Program-made: the position numbers and the translations under genes
Shown: positions 11,060-21,348 of the stretch, piece by piece
Layout of the letters: each line of letters begins with the position of its first letter
Numbering within the stretch: the first letter of the stretch is position 1
Assembly: GCA_036852015.1 (NCBI GenBank)
Contig: JAANDG010000238.1
Span: 67,001 to 131,000 of the forward strand
DNA: 64,000 bases
Source: Pelodera strongyloides
Lineage: Eukaryota; Nematoda; Chromadorea; Rhabditida; Rhabditidae
Direction of reading: 5' to 3'
Notes under the pieces: generated by a model
What the model saw: the letters and a program-made list of their open reading frames with translations, nothing else
What the model was told of the DNA's origin: nothing
Database searches by the model: none

Positions 11060-11374
11060 ATACCATTATTAGTGGTTGTTCCCAAACGTTCAAAACCGAT
11101 CCCAAGCATTTATAAAAAAAAAATCAACATGTGCCAATAAGTATCATTGGAACTATCTGACCAATTGAATGCTGTGTCTTTTTCCGTACTTCACCACTCT
11201 ATCAGCTTGTAATACGAGAAGCTAGTGTTGAATACACACATTGGATAACATGTACATGTAACGGTGTAATATCAACATTTTATTAACGCATAACATTAAA
11301 TTAAAAATAAGTCAAAGCTCCCGAAAAAGGTAACACCGAAAGGTATACTAAACATAAGAACAGTTTCTTTACGG

Positions 11375-14300
11375 TTATGGTGACAGGAGAATAGCTTTGG
11401 ACCATCGAGTGAATATTTCTCTTCGAAGCAATTGCAGATTTAGAATGGTCCCAAAATAGGTTGCATTAACAAGCTCATTCGTCGTCCCGCATAATTCGCA
11501 TGCCAATTGTCCACCAGCACAGTTCTTGGCAAACCAGCTAAACCAATTTTTACTAATCAGATGGTCATTGGTCTTTCCTTACTGCAAATTGTCTTATACG
11601 TCCTGGTCGCTAAGCGCCCGGACGCGCGCACGTTTTACCGCGCGGTGCAGTGTCGCAGGTGTGCACAGGGGACACTAGATAGCAAAAGAAATACCGATTG
11701 TGTGCTGCCAGAATGTATCACATATAACTTATGTAACACCCAAACTTTCGCAAGACAAATGTACCCACGTGGGATCGAACCTGCAAATTCACTCAAGAAT
11801 TTTCCCTGAAACTCGGCCATAAGGCACTCGGAGGGCCCACACGAAAACTAAATTTCACCGCTACCTGTTAGAAAATTAGTACTTTTGCTAGATCGTTACT
11901 AGTATTGAAAGACCGCGACGCGCAAGCTGTATACGCGGGACCCTATCCCCGGTTTCGGAATTAGCGGAAAACTGTGCGCGCACATCCTTTTTAGCGGAAA
12001 ACCGCACGCACAGCCTTTGGGGCTGGAGGTGGTTGCGCGTGTGGGCGCTCAAGAACGTAGGTTTTTAATAAAAAATCATTTTAATTTTAGTACTCTATGT
12101 GTATTCTTTTTTCGCTGCTTCATCTTCCATCTACTCATGAAATAAACTTTTCTCACCGGAGAACTAGCATAATAGAGCAGAAATTGTATTGTAATAGATA
12201 ATATATTTGTTCAACAATTTCGCATTCCTTTAGACTTTGTTCACACTTCGTTATATTGCTCATCTCTTCCAAGTAAAACTTTTTACGCAGATTTCTAATG
12301 ATAATGAATGATCCTTCGAACAAGAGAATACAAATATTGTACGTATTTCCTTGCACGTCAGGAAACCTTGTAATTCTAGTTGGCACTTACATAATAGCAT
12401 GTGCGCTATCTTCTGCACGTGTACGATAAATTGGCAGATCCTGTTCTGCAACATTGACGCTGCAGTTGGGAAATTGGTATCGTCGTCGTACATCCGTGAA
12501 GGGCCGTAAAAATAGTCCTGTCCAATCAAAAGCATCAGAAATTCTCTCGAATACATCATCTGGTGGAAGGGAATTGACTGGGCCTAAAGATCGGTATCAT
12601 TCGTTACTTTGACTTGAATTGTTCCATGATGAAGACAGCTTAATTTTTGTAACAATTTTGGAATCAACCATATATGGGAACAAATTGCAAATATTACACG
12701 ACCATGTTTTGTGTCGCTAATGAGCATGGAGTTAGGAGGATGTTGCTAAAGCGAAAAAAAAGTGGGTGGGACATTTAGGTTAGTTTAATACTTTTAAAGA
12801 GTAAAAATACCACAAATGGATAGGAACTGAAAAGATAAAAAAGCGAAAACATAACTGGCATTTTATATGGAAAATTGTCCATTTTCTCACTCACTCACCC
12901 CTTCTCCCGCTTAATAACTATTCCGAGATTTGTAGTTTGGATTTACTCGTAGTGTTTATTTACGTTGTCAGATTCCTAACACCAGTAGTCAAATTCCTAA
13001 TAATAGAGCCACACGAGTGGTTGCGGTGCGAGAGGTCCCGGGTGACAACACATCCGGCTAAAAGGGCATGTATTACTTTCCGAGAACGTCTCACGCTCTT
13101 GAACTGACGGCTCCTTTCTCATTAAATGCGCAAATGAATTATATGGGCGTAGAACAAGAAATTATCCTTGCTCTTTTTCGGAAGGTAACATTTCATGTAA
13201 AATAGTTAGTGGCTAGGCGGGGTCGAACCAGGGGCCTTTCGTACCAAATCGGTGAGCGCTACCACACGGCTATGGCTTACATGATGGGGCATTGCATTAG
13301 GAAATTGACGGATGAATTCAGTAAAACCTTTTGAAAGAACTACGAGTAAATCCAAACTATAAATCTCGGAATGGTTATTCGAGATTTAATTTTTAGGGGC
13401 GTGTCCCCATTGCACGTTTTCAGTCGACAATATGATACAAGTATTTATTTCCATACAAAATTCGAAAAATGCTTCTTTGCTTCGTTATTTTTCCTGTTAG
13501 AAAGGGTCAGGCCCATAAATGGCCCCTATTTTATGAAATCATTCCTGTCAAATTGGTAGGATACAATTTTTCTATTTTCACGCAAAATTCACACATATTC
13601 AAACACCGTGGGCAATCATACCCAACTATCTATCGCAGTTGGCACGCCCATTCACGCTGATTGGTATAATACGCCCAATGGAGCATATTGCCCAATTAGC
13701 GCGAAGGGGAAGGGGCGTGACACAGCTGCGATAAATAGTTTGGTATGACTGGCAATGGTAAACTGCTGAATACTGCGTGAATTTTGCGCTTGAAAATTAG
13801 AAAAATATCGTAACCTACTATATTTGAGATAAAGAATCAGATTCATCAAAAGTAGGGGTCATTTAAAATGGGCATGACCCTTTAATAAAAGTGTGTAAAC
13901 TATTTTTGACAAAAAACCCAAACTGGGTGCCTTTCGCTTTAATTAAACGCCTCGGCACCGAAGGTATTCCGAAGTGAAAAATAAGTAAATTAGTAAATTA
14001 TGAAAACACCTTCTCTAATTGTAAGAGAGTTGTTTGCCGCACTGTGTTCTTGCATCTCTTGAATCAATTTATCATAGATCTCAGCTCGCGTCGCAGCTTC
14101 ATTCAATCTAAATTGTCAATTCGCCGACACACGTAACATTGAATATATTTTTTTATACGATTTTTTTCTATCCGCCATAAAAATAGCCTGAGGCTGCAAC
14201 CGCCACATGGTTTACCCCCGTGCAAAAGCTGAATCCCTCTGCTATAGATATGTTATCACTAAGAGTACAGAAAATGTAATAATATACAATATTACTCGTC

Positions 14301-14435
14301 AATAATTATCATTCGTTTTGCTGTTACTACTTCTTCATATAAATGGTAGAATCTAATAAGAAGTCCCAGTTCAATTGCGGTAGGCGAGAGATAACCAGGG
14401 AAGCACACAAGTAGCACACTCAGCGCTGCCCACAT
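11375..14435 (-). CDS. CELC-family secreted protein, paralog 2 (four exons)
   Basis: Exons are 14435-14296, 14107-14010, 12583-12391 and 11537-11375; phases 2-1-2 match paralogs 1 and 3 and give 197 residues. The signal peptide core is ALSVLLVCFPG. The GPVNSL and VFERISD stretch of exon 3 and WFAKNC..CELC..VNATYFGT of exon 4 are shared with paralog 3. The mature chain has only four cysteines. The exon 2 cysteine (QHC in paralog 3) is serine here (QEHS), and the last cysteine (TRCSK) is tryptophan (TRWSK). Exon 4 keeps its exact 163-bp length. AATAAA is at 11279-11284. The frame is intact, so this looks functional with one disulfide fewer. Intron 2 has taken several repeat insertions. Function unknown. 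Confidence 0.78.
11760..11830 (-). other. tRNA-like sequence
   Basis: On the minus strand TGGCCGAG.. (A-box-like) is followed by GGTTCGATCC, a good B box, but the anticodon and acceptor stems do not pair. Best read as a degenerate tRNA-derived sequence, not a working tRNA. Confidence 0.4.
12912..13380. mobile_element. Terminal inverted-repeat element carrying a tRNA-like core
   Basis: The inverted ends of about 40 bp (left near 12912-12954, right near 13339-13380) share CGAGATTTGTAGTTTGG-type sequence and its complement. Inside, the minus strand at 13200-13275 has TAGCCGTGTGGTAGCGC and GGTTCGACCCC, which resemble internal Pol III A and B boxes at tRNA spacing. It lies in intron 2 of paralog 2. 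Either a tRNA fragment was captured by a DNA element, or the element inserted around it. Confidence 0.55.
13498..13885. repeat. TTAA element, AGGGTCAGGCCC family (diverged copy)
   Basis: Left AAAGGGTCAGGCCCATAAAT and right ATTTAAAATGGGCATGACCC with TTAA on the right. The same family as the element that breaks paralog 3 (17382-17795) and the copies at 45598 and 48615. Intron 2 of paralog 2. Confidence 0.7.
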
Positions 14436-14651
14436 ATTCAAGAAAGGCGCTCGCCACCTAAACAAAAGTAAAAACGAAAATAAAGGTGAAGAAGGGATCT
14501 GTAATGAAAACACTTTTTTTTTTAAATTTTCTTCACGAAAAAACAGCAACTTTCAAAACAGATAACTCAGCGAAATAGCCATTGATTTTTGCACATTGCA
14601 ACAAGCAAGGAAATGCAAGTGAATTCTAGGAAATGTGATGTTCTAATTTTT

Positions 14652-14819
14652 AAAGCTAAATGCTAGCCTCTTTGTAAAATTTGCATATGATAAGTAAATC
14701 CTATGTATCCTATGCTAATTTTGTACGATTGCCGTGGAAGATCGTACAAAATTAGCATAAGATACATAGGATTTGCTTATCATATGCAAATTTTCCAAAG
14801 GGGCTATCATTTCGCTTTA
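14652..14819. repeat. Near-perfect hairpin element of about 165 bp
   Basis: Arms containing GCATATGATAAGTAAATCC and TATCCTATGCTAATTTTG fold on a loop of a few bases near GCCGTGG. A second copy at 22449-22614 pairs almost perfectly. Both lack coding sequence. Confidence 0.75.
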
Positions 14820-15054
14820 GTGAAGACATTTTGTTTGAAGTGGTTCGAATATCAAATGGCACACTTGGAAGTTGCAAGTTGGCCCACTTGAGGGTAATTA
14901 GATTGCAAAACTTTGAGATATTATTTACGTGTTTCGTTTGATATCGGGACCATTGCAGGCAATTAAAATAATAATCAACAAGTTTGCGTTTCTGAAGTGT
15001 ATCTCAACCTACAAACAATAAGTTAGTATGTTTTTTGAGAAGGCTATACGCAAG

Positions 15055-15295
15055 AACGGTTGTCTGTGTTCTGCTTTACTGTGAAGGCGGGACATATCCG
15101 TCTACTTTGTATGAACTTTGCAACTGCTTTCAAAGCACTATGTTTATGTTGCATGGTAACAAAAACATTTTGCATTAAACTATGTTTCTCTAAGTGTTTC
15201 TGTCTGGAACTGATACTTTCGAAAGTTTTTTTGGCCCTTTAAGGTGTACGGTAGTATGGCTATGTATAATCCCGCCATGACATGAGAACACCTGA
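15055..15295 (-). promoter_or_regulatory. Conserved upstream block of paralog 2
   Basis: Over roughly 200 bp it is strikingly similar to 20500-20720 upstream of paralog 3: CTACTTTGTATGAACTTTGC, TTTCAAAGCACTATGTT, TTCTGTCTGGAACTG and GTACGGTAGTATG occur in the same order. It is about 620 bp upstream of the start codon. A shared promoter or enhancer is the natural inference; an old repeat duplicated with the genes is the alternative. Confidence 0.5.
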
Positions 15296-15429
15296 CCTAG
15301 TGACTTGTAAAGAAAATTGCTTCATTCAAGTATCGCATGCGTACATTTTATATGTGTATCATTGATTGTATGATTGATTGAACGACTAATAGGAGTTTTA
15401 CATTGTGATAGAAAAAATGAATCACTCAC

Positions 15430-16091
15430 ATTGACCCTCTGATAGGTGGGCTCCGGCCTCGGCGGATACATGACAGACATAGCCATCGTGCTATAAATTA
15501 GAAGAATAAAAAAAGATATAGATGTGTGTCCAGGAGTGAATGAATAATGGGGCGTCCAAGTATGCCAAAAACCGTGCGCATTCCTTCCAAGTCAATTGGA
15601 AAATAGTGTGCCAATCTACCGTAATTTTGCGTAATTTTGACACATCCGCATTTTAGAAAATCCGCCATCAAAGCTTATTGTAAGCATTTGTTGAACAAAT
15701 GGTCCCGTGGCGATCGGTCGTAAAAACAGCCTGTAGATATGCAGATATGCTCGTGTAGTGCCAAGATACGGTAAATGTTTCGATACTTGGAAAGAAAATC
15801 GGCCATACTTGGAAACCCCATACATAATTGTCAGTATGAATTATTTTGCAATGACATAGAACACAATAGTGTATAGTACAGCCCATGAAAATGAATGATA
15901 TGACAGGAGGATGAATTCAATGTTTATTTTACATGTTCAGGATAACAGTCGCTCCGACACAATTACTGTATTTCTCTAAAATTGTCACCATTTCAATAAA
16001 ACATACCGGACATTCGGGCAACTCATAGAATTGAACGACTGGCAATGCTCTTTCAAATTTCAAACCCTCTGCAACCGATCCCTGTAGCTGT
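15430..16091 (-). pseudogene. Duplicated fragment of the cadherin 3' end
   Basis: The 61 bp at 15490-15430 match cadherin exon 89 (22308-22248) with five substitutions: three synonymous and two in one codon (Ala to Val). The block at about 16091-15936 matches the open frame next to cadherin exon 88 with four substitutions in about 125 bp, two of them synonymous. It reads ERALPVVQFYELPECPVC.. to a TAA followed at once by AATAAA. Sequence between the two blocks is less similar and has an inserted repeat (15547-15827). Upstream cadherin exons are absent, so it cannot make a cadherin. It is a gene fragment or a small chimeric transcript between paralogs 2 and 3. Confidence 0.65.
15547..15827. repeat. 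Inverted-repeat element, GGGGTTTCCAAGTAT family
   Basis: A near copy of 161-425 in opposite orientation, sharing CATTTGTTGAACAAATGG-type and GTAGTGCCAAGATACGG-type internal sequence. It is inserted inside the duplicated cadherin fragment, so it moved after that duplication. Confidence 0.75.
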
Positions 16092-16189
16092 GTCAATGCA
16101 AACAAGGACAGTATAGGTATAGTGGTACATTCTCACTTGCTGTCGACAAATTAAACGATTTCAACTTCCTCTCCTCGGTCACGAAAACA

Positions 16190-16390
16190 ACACAGGGAAA
16201 GGAAATGCCCAATATGTGCTTGATTAACTTCGGAAAACCCACAATACTTGCACGATTACTCCAGAAAAATCCCGATATGTGCCCGATCATTTGCCAACAC
16301 TTTGATATGTGTCGGATTATTAAACGATATGTGCCAGACCCGTGCCCGGTTATTTGATGGACTAGATCGGGAGCATATCGGGGGTTTCAG
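16190..16390. repeat. Degenerate short tandem repeat
   Basis: Variants of GATATGTGCCCGATCATTT recur at least four times with drift. The rest of 16091-16771 shows no gene. Confidence 0.5.
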
Positions 16391-17381
16391 TTTCACATGA
16401 GGTCTGAACTGGGCGGGCAATAACACAAGATTGTCAATCGGAATTCGCTCATCATGGGTAAATATGTATAAGCATGACCAAGATGTTGTTTATTAACCTG
16501 TTGATAAAGATGCACGCTATCGGTTGTGAGTTGTGAGTGGCTGTTGTAATTGTAACTGAATAACAACCCGATAAATTATACCGTAGCCGAGTTGAGTGGT
16601 AACCAAAATGGGCGAGTCTAAACAATTACCGTACCCAAACGTTTATAGAACAATTAATTATCATTGAAACTGTCTGACTAATTATAATTATTATGCGTCC
16701 TTGTCAGTACTTCATGGACGGTCCACTGTACATTTACATCGATAATTAAACACATCGTGACACGTAACATCAACATTTATTAACGCAATCAATTTTGCAA
16801 TAAGATTGAAAATAAATCAATGCGCTCAAAAAGAAAAGACATCCAATACTAGGACAAAGCTTCCATTTTGTTTATGGAGACTGTAGGATAGCCTTTGAAC
16901 ATCGAGTGAATATTTCTCTTCGAAGCAATTGCACCTCTTCAGTGGTCCCAAAATAGGTTGCATTTACAAACTCATTAGTCGTCGCGCACAATTCACATGC
17001 CAATTGTCCTCCAGCACAATTCTTGGCGAACCATCTAAAGTAAAGACTTATGATATGCAATATCATAGGAAATGGGTGAACCGCGAACACACTTGGTGGT
17101 GACCACTTCGTGACCATTGGTGGCCAAATTTCATAGAAAACCGTCATCGGTTGGGCACCAAATGGTCACCAGTACCAGACGGTTTTTTCAGTCATTTTTT
17201 TTTTTAATTTTATTTTGTGAAAATAAATTTAAACTACAAACCACAAAACAAAGTTAATTGTGCCTGCACTTACATAATAGCATGTGCATCAATCTCCTTC
17301 CGGCTTCCATATTCTGGTAAGTCTAGGTCTGCAAAACTGGCGCTGCACGTGGGTACAGGCCGCGGCAAAACACGATCTATG

Positions 17382-17795
17382 TTAAAGGGTCAGGCCCATT
17401 TCAAATGACCCCTATCTTTGATGATTCCATCTGATTCTCCATGTCAAATATAGTAGGATGCAATAATTTTCTAATTTTCAAGCGCAAAAATCACTCATTA
17501 TTCAGCAATTTACGTGAGCAGTCATACACAGCTATCCATCGCAGTTGGCACGCCCATTCGCGCTGATTGGGCGATATCGCAATTGCCACGCCCAATAGAG
17601 CATATTGCCCAATTTGCGCGAAGGGCGTGACAATGCGATAAAAAGTTGGGTATGACTGGCAGTGGTAAATTGCTGAATACTGCGTGAATTTTGCGCTTGA
17701 AAATTAGAAAAATATTGCATCCTACTATATTTGACATGGAGAATCAGATGGAATCATCAAAAATAGGGGTCTTTGAAATGGGCCTGACCCTTTAA
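17382..17795. mobile_element. TTAA element inserted in a coding exon (AGGGTCAGGCCC family)
   Basis: TTAAAGGGTCAGGCCC at the left and GGGCCTGACCCTTTAA at the right, with arms of about 190 bp that pair. Removing it with one TTAA copy restores an uninterrupted exon 3 aligned with paralog 2, so both the boundaries and the TTAA duplication are supported by the host frame. No transposase. The family is also at 13498, 45598 and 48615. Confidence 0.88.
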
Positions 17796-18053
17796 ATAGG
17801 ATCTTTTTCCTTGTCCTTCTGCTTGTGATGGAGAATAAATCAGAAATTCGCTCGAAAACAGCATTTGGTGCAAGAGAATTTACTGGTCCTAAAGTGGTCC
17901 GTGTTACATGTTTAACCCTGTTATTTTTGGTTATTTCAGAGCAGTTGTGTGATAATTTTGCGCCATTTTCATAATGATTATCGAACACGCGGATAGGTTG
18001 CAGTCTGAGTCTGGTGACAAAATTTATGCGCACCATATACGCGTTTTCACGAT

Positions 18054-18140
18054 AGTTGATTTCCATAGTGGGCATGCAAATTTACAAGTCGTTTTGCAAG
18101 CCAGCACAAAATTTGCATGCCACTATGGAAATCAACTATT
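18054..18140. repeat. Short perfect foldback in paralog 3 intron 2
   Basis: Arms of about 32 bp containing GATTTCCATAGTGGGCATGC and its complement flank a loop of about 25 bp. Transcripts of this intron would form a stable stem. Confidence 0.7.
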
Positions 18141-18298
18141 TACTTCGATCCAAAATTTTAATAGAATTCTTAGTTTATATTGATTTATTCCTTCCAATTA
18201 AAAGCTTTGCTTTGTAAAGCATGTCTTTCGGAATTTAATACAATCATCTTTCGATAAAGGGAAACCAGTTGAGCACTTCATTCTCGTGAGCCTCCTTC

Positions 18299-18750
18299 TT
18301 AAAGGGAGAGGCCCATGAGAATAAAGTTTCCTCAATTTATTTGTAAAGAATGTCCGGAATTTCAGAATTATTACCGTGAAAACCGCATTGCTTAACCTAG
18401 AACTCACAGAGTTATTCCCCGGCAAAAGTTCGGCCAGGTACCGTAGTCAGAATCAATTTTCTCGCTTTTAGGGCATTATTGTATTGCAAACGCCTCTTTA
18501 TAGTTGTAGGAATGATCTTTATTCGTTTGACGACATTATGCCGAGAAGGAATGAAAATGAACGGTTATAAACAGTAGAAACGAATCTTGACGTTGCTGAC
18601 TACGGTACCTAGCCGAACTCTTTGCCGGGGAATAACTCTGTGAGTTCTAGGCTTCACGCAATGCGGTTTTCACAGTAATAATTCTGAATTCCGGACATTC
18701 TTTACAAATAAATTGAGGAAAACTTTCTTCTCATGGGCCTCTCCCTTTAA
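18299..18750. repeat. TTAA palindromic element (AGGGAGAGGCCCATG family)
   Basis: TTAAAGGGAGAGGCCCATGA to TCATGGGCCTCTCCCTTTAA, with long arms. Immediately adjacent, at 18747, begins TTAAAGGAACGCAGTCAC, one end of the family seen at 2149 and 20736: two elements share a TTAA junction. Confidence 0.75.
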
Positions 18751-19216
18751 AGGAACGCAGTCACAACAAATTTGTCATCTTTATTCGATTTCATTACCTA
18801 TAGGTACAAGAGGTATATGAAGAAAAATCCGGAAGGGAGGGAAATCACTGAGAAGAGAACGGAAGATACCGAGTAACAGTAGTGTGTGCACAAATGCAAC
18901 AACAAATACAGTTTAGCTGACAGCCTAAGGTGCAAAGTGCGTCCCGGGCAAGCGGGTTTTACGAGATTGTGAAAGAAATAGTAAATAGTGTGGGATTTGG
19001 GACAAGCCATTTCAAGGCCAATTTCAACTCTGACCCATTATCAAGGCTGCATAAAATTGCTTCCAAAACCGAATCCATTGCGGGCGCCCGCGATGGACGC
19101 GGTTCCCATGAGCCCATGATTCCTGATGTGTCAGGAATCACGGGATTCAGCTTTTATAAGGCGGGAAACGCGCGTGCAGCCTAATTGATCATAACATGTT
19201 GCTCATCTCCACTCCT

Positions 19217-19402
19217 TTAAAACGAAATACTGGCCCGTTTTTGAAACACATCGAGTGCAGCAGCATTCTTATGCAACTTATGCTTATGCAAATGAACATA
19301 AATTAGAATAGAAAATCGGGTTAAATTCGAGCAAATTAGCATAAATACATCAGAACAGTTATCTACGATATGTTTCAAAAAACCGGCCTGTATTTCGCTT
19401 TA
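19217..19402. repeat. GCGAAATACCGG-family miniature element
   Basis: TTAAAACGAAATACTGG to GGCCTGTATTTCGCTTTAA, in intron 2 of paralog 3, close to exon 2. Confidence 0.7.
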
Positions 19403-20102
19403 AAAAGGAGTGAACATGATCAACGTGTTCATTTTTGGCAGATAAAGCGAACACAGAAACCCCCGTCATTGAGGAAAACTTCCAGCAAATAGGAACCGAG
19501 CATTCTCAGTGATTTCAATCTTCGAGTTACTTTTTTCTTGTCGGTACCGTACTTTTCTTCACATCTTCCTATATTTAAGGAAATTAAAAAAAAAAATGAA
19601 AAAAAAAAAGAATCAAAAAGAGATCGCTTCATTCGCAAACTCAGCCATAAGAATACCTTCTCCAAGCGAGTTGTTTGTTGAACAGTGCTGTTGCGTCTCA
19701 TTAAACAATGTATCATAAAGCGCATCTGCATGCGAAACGTTCTCCAATCTAAATTGCTGCCGAGTAGGCAATAAATAATCGATGTTTACAGAATCCTGCA
19801 TAAATAGTTTATATAGGGGACTCAGTTCCATTGTGATCGTTACAAAAGGTTAGGTGTGCATTTTATAAAATTACTTTTCAATCAATAGCATTCTTTGTGC
19901 AACGACTGCTTCTTCATACTGATTGTGGTATGCGATAAGAAATCTGAGTTCTTCTCTGTTGTTGCCCAGGAGCGACAAGATGTGTCCATGGAAGCAAATA
20001 AGTAACAGGGCGAATGTTGACCACATGTTTATATAAGCGGTGCGCCTTTGGCTAAATCTAAAGACAAAACATAAATTTAAATTGTTTATGGAATGAGTTT
20101 CT

Positions 20103-20261
20103 AATGGGGTTTCCAAGTATCCCAAAAATGCAGTGTGATTCTGTCAATACTACCGTATTTCTGCACGAAACCTGCATATATAATATGAAAAATTAAAAAA
20201 GTATTCTCGTGTAGTTCCAATATACTGTAGATTTGCACCATACTTGAAAACCCCATAAGGC
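20103..20261. repeat. GGGGTTTCCAAGTAT-family element, short form
   Basis: GGGGTTTCCAAGTATCCC at the left and CATACTTGAAAACCCC at the right, upstream of paralog 3. The short form is shared with 8925-9082 and 57067-57194. Confidence 0.7.
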
Positions 20262-20499
20262 TCATTAGTCATTGACGTATTTTATGGATGGCAAACGTTT
20301 CGGTATCGGTAAAACGGGGGAAATTTCAACACGCGAGACTTGGTGGATTTGGTGGACAGCTCGCTTCGAGTATAAAATAAAGCATCGTCTACACGTTCGG
20401 CGCCAGATATATAGATTATTGCTTCAAAAAATACGAATTGCCCATTTTTTTTGGATAAATACAAGTGAAAGAATCGAAGGGTTATCATGAAGACCAAAT

Positions 20500-20720
20500 G
20501 ACAGTTGTGTTTTGTCCTTTATTGTGAATCTGGGCTCCCGCCTACTTTGTATGAACTTTGCAACTGATTTCAAAGCACTATGTTGCATGGATACAAAAAA
20601 TTTGTTATTCCAGGCTGTTTGTCTAAGTGCTTCTGTCTGGAACTGGTACTTTCGAACGTTTTTTTTGGCCCTATAAGATGTACGGTAGTATGTATAATCC
20701 TGCAATGAGGACACGTAACT
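20500..20720 (-). promoter_or_regulatory. Conserved upstream block of paralog 3
   Basis: About 480 bp upstream of the start codon, with the same ordered motifs as the block upstream of paralog 2 (CTACTTTGTATGAACTTTGC, CTGTCTGGAACTG, GTACGGTAGTATG). Sequence similarity is high enough to align by eye over about 200 bp. Confidence 0.5.
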
Positions 20721-20735
20721 TATATTTTCACCTTC

Positions 20736-21176
20736 TTAAAGGATCGCAGTCACTACAAAATCGTCGTTTTTCTTCGAGTTTACTTGTATTTAGTAAAGAA
20801 TAGAGACAAATACTTTACTTTACCAACACCGAATAATTTGAATTCCAACTCAGGGAGTGAACAAGTAGAAAAGTAGTTCCACTTAATTACCGCAGGATCA
20901 CGAAACGTGTTCATACAGCTGCTTCCCGATCGGGAGTATGCAAATTATTTCGGCAAATATCTGCATATTATATCTTTACATATACTGCAAGGGTCTGCAG
21001 GCATATCACTACACGTTTCATAATCCCGCGGTAGCTAAGTAGAACTACTTTTTCTACTTGTTCACCCCCTGAGTTGGAATTCAAATTATTCGGTTTTGGT
21101 AAAGTATTTTTCTTTATTCTTTACTAAATTCAAGTAAACTCGAAGCAAAATGATGATTTTGGAGTGACTGCGATCC
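20736..21176. repeat. TTAA palindromic element (AAAGGATCGCAGTCAC family)
   Basis: Left TTAAAGGATCGCAGTCACTA and right GTGACTGCGATCC with complementary arms. Related to 2149-2590, sharing an internal CTCAGGGAGTGAAC-like motif. Confidence 0.75.
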
Positions 21177-21178
21177 AA

Positions 21179-21348
21179 ATACAGCCGGTTTTTGAAACGC
21201 ATCTCAAATATCTGCATTCTTATGTAGTTATGCTAAGTGGGTTGAATTGGGGTCTATTTTTTATTCAAATTTATGCTCATTTGCATATGATGCAAAAAAA
21301 AACAGGGGTAAGCGAAGCGTTTCAATAACCGGCCGGTATTTCGCTTTA
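21179..21348. repeat. GCGAAATACCGG-family miniature element
   Basis: Left end truncated (CAGCCGGTTTTTGAAACGC) and right end complete (CCGGCCGGTATTTCGCTTTAA). It abuts the preceding element. The rest of 21349-22023 is AT-rich 3' flank of the cadherin gene with no gene seen. Confidence 0.65.

Larger units (their letters stand above)
16872..20026 (-). pseudogene. CELC-family secreted protein, paralog 3, broken by an insertion
   Basis: Exons are 20026-19875, 19748-19657, 17888-17274 and 17034-16872. Exon 3 is split by an element at 17382-17795. Without the element the exons join in phases 2-1-2 to a 203-residue reading frame. The signal peptide core is ALLLICFHG. Six cysteines remain: QHCSTN in exon 2, PTCSAS in exon 3, and KNC, CELC, RCSK in exon 4. 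The 410-bp net insertion shifts frame and brings a stop at about 17725, so the exon as it stands is not translatable to its end. Apart from this the gene is clean, which points to a recent insertion. It could still work if the element were spliced out. AATAAA is at 16776-16781. Confidence 0.75.

Noticed and set aside
16093..16290. 65-codon minus-strand frame upstream of the cadherin fragment
   Set aside because: It overlaps a degenerate tandem repeat and has no counterpart in the parent locus.
16190..16390. Possible CRISPR-like spacing of repeats
   Set aside because: Units are degenerate, unequal and eukaryotic context rules out a CRISPR array.
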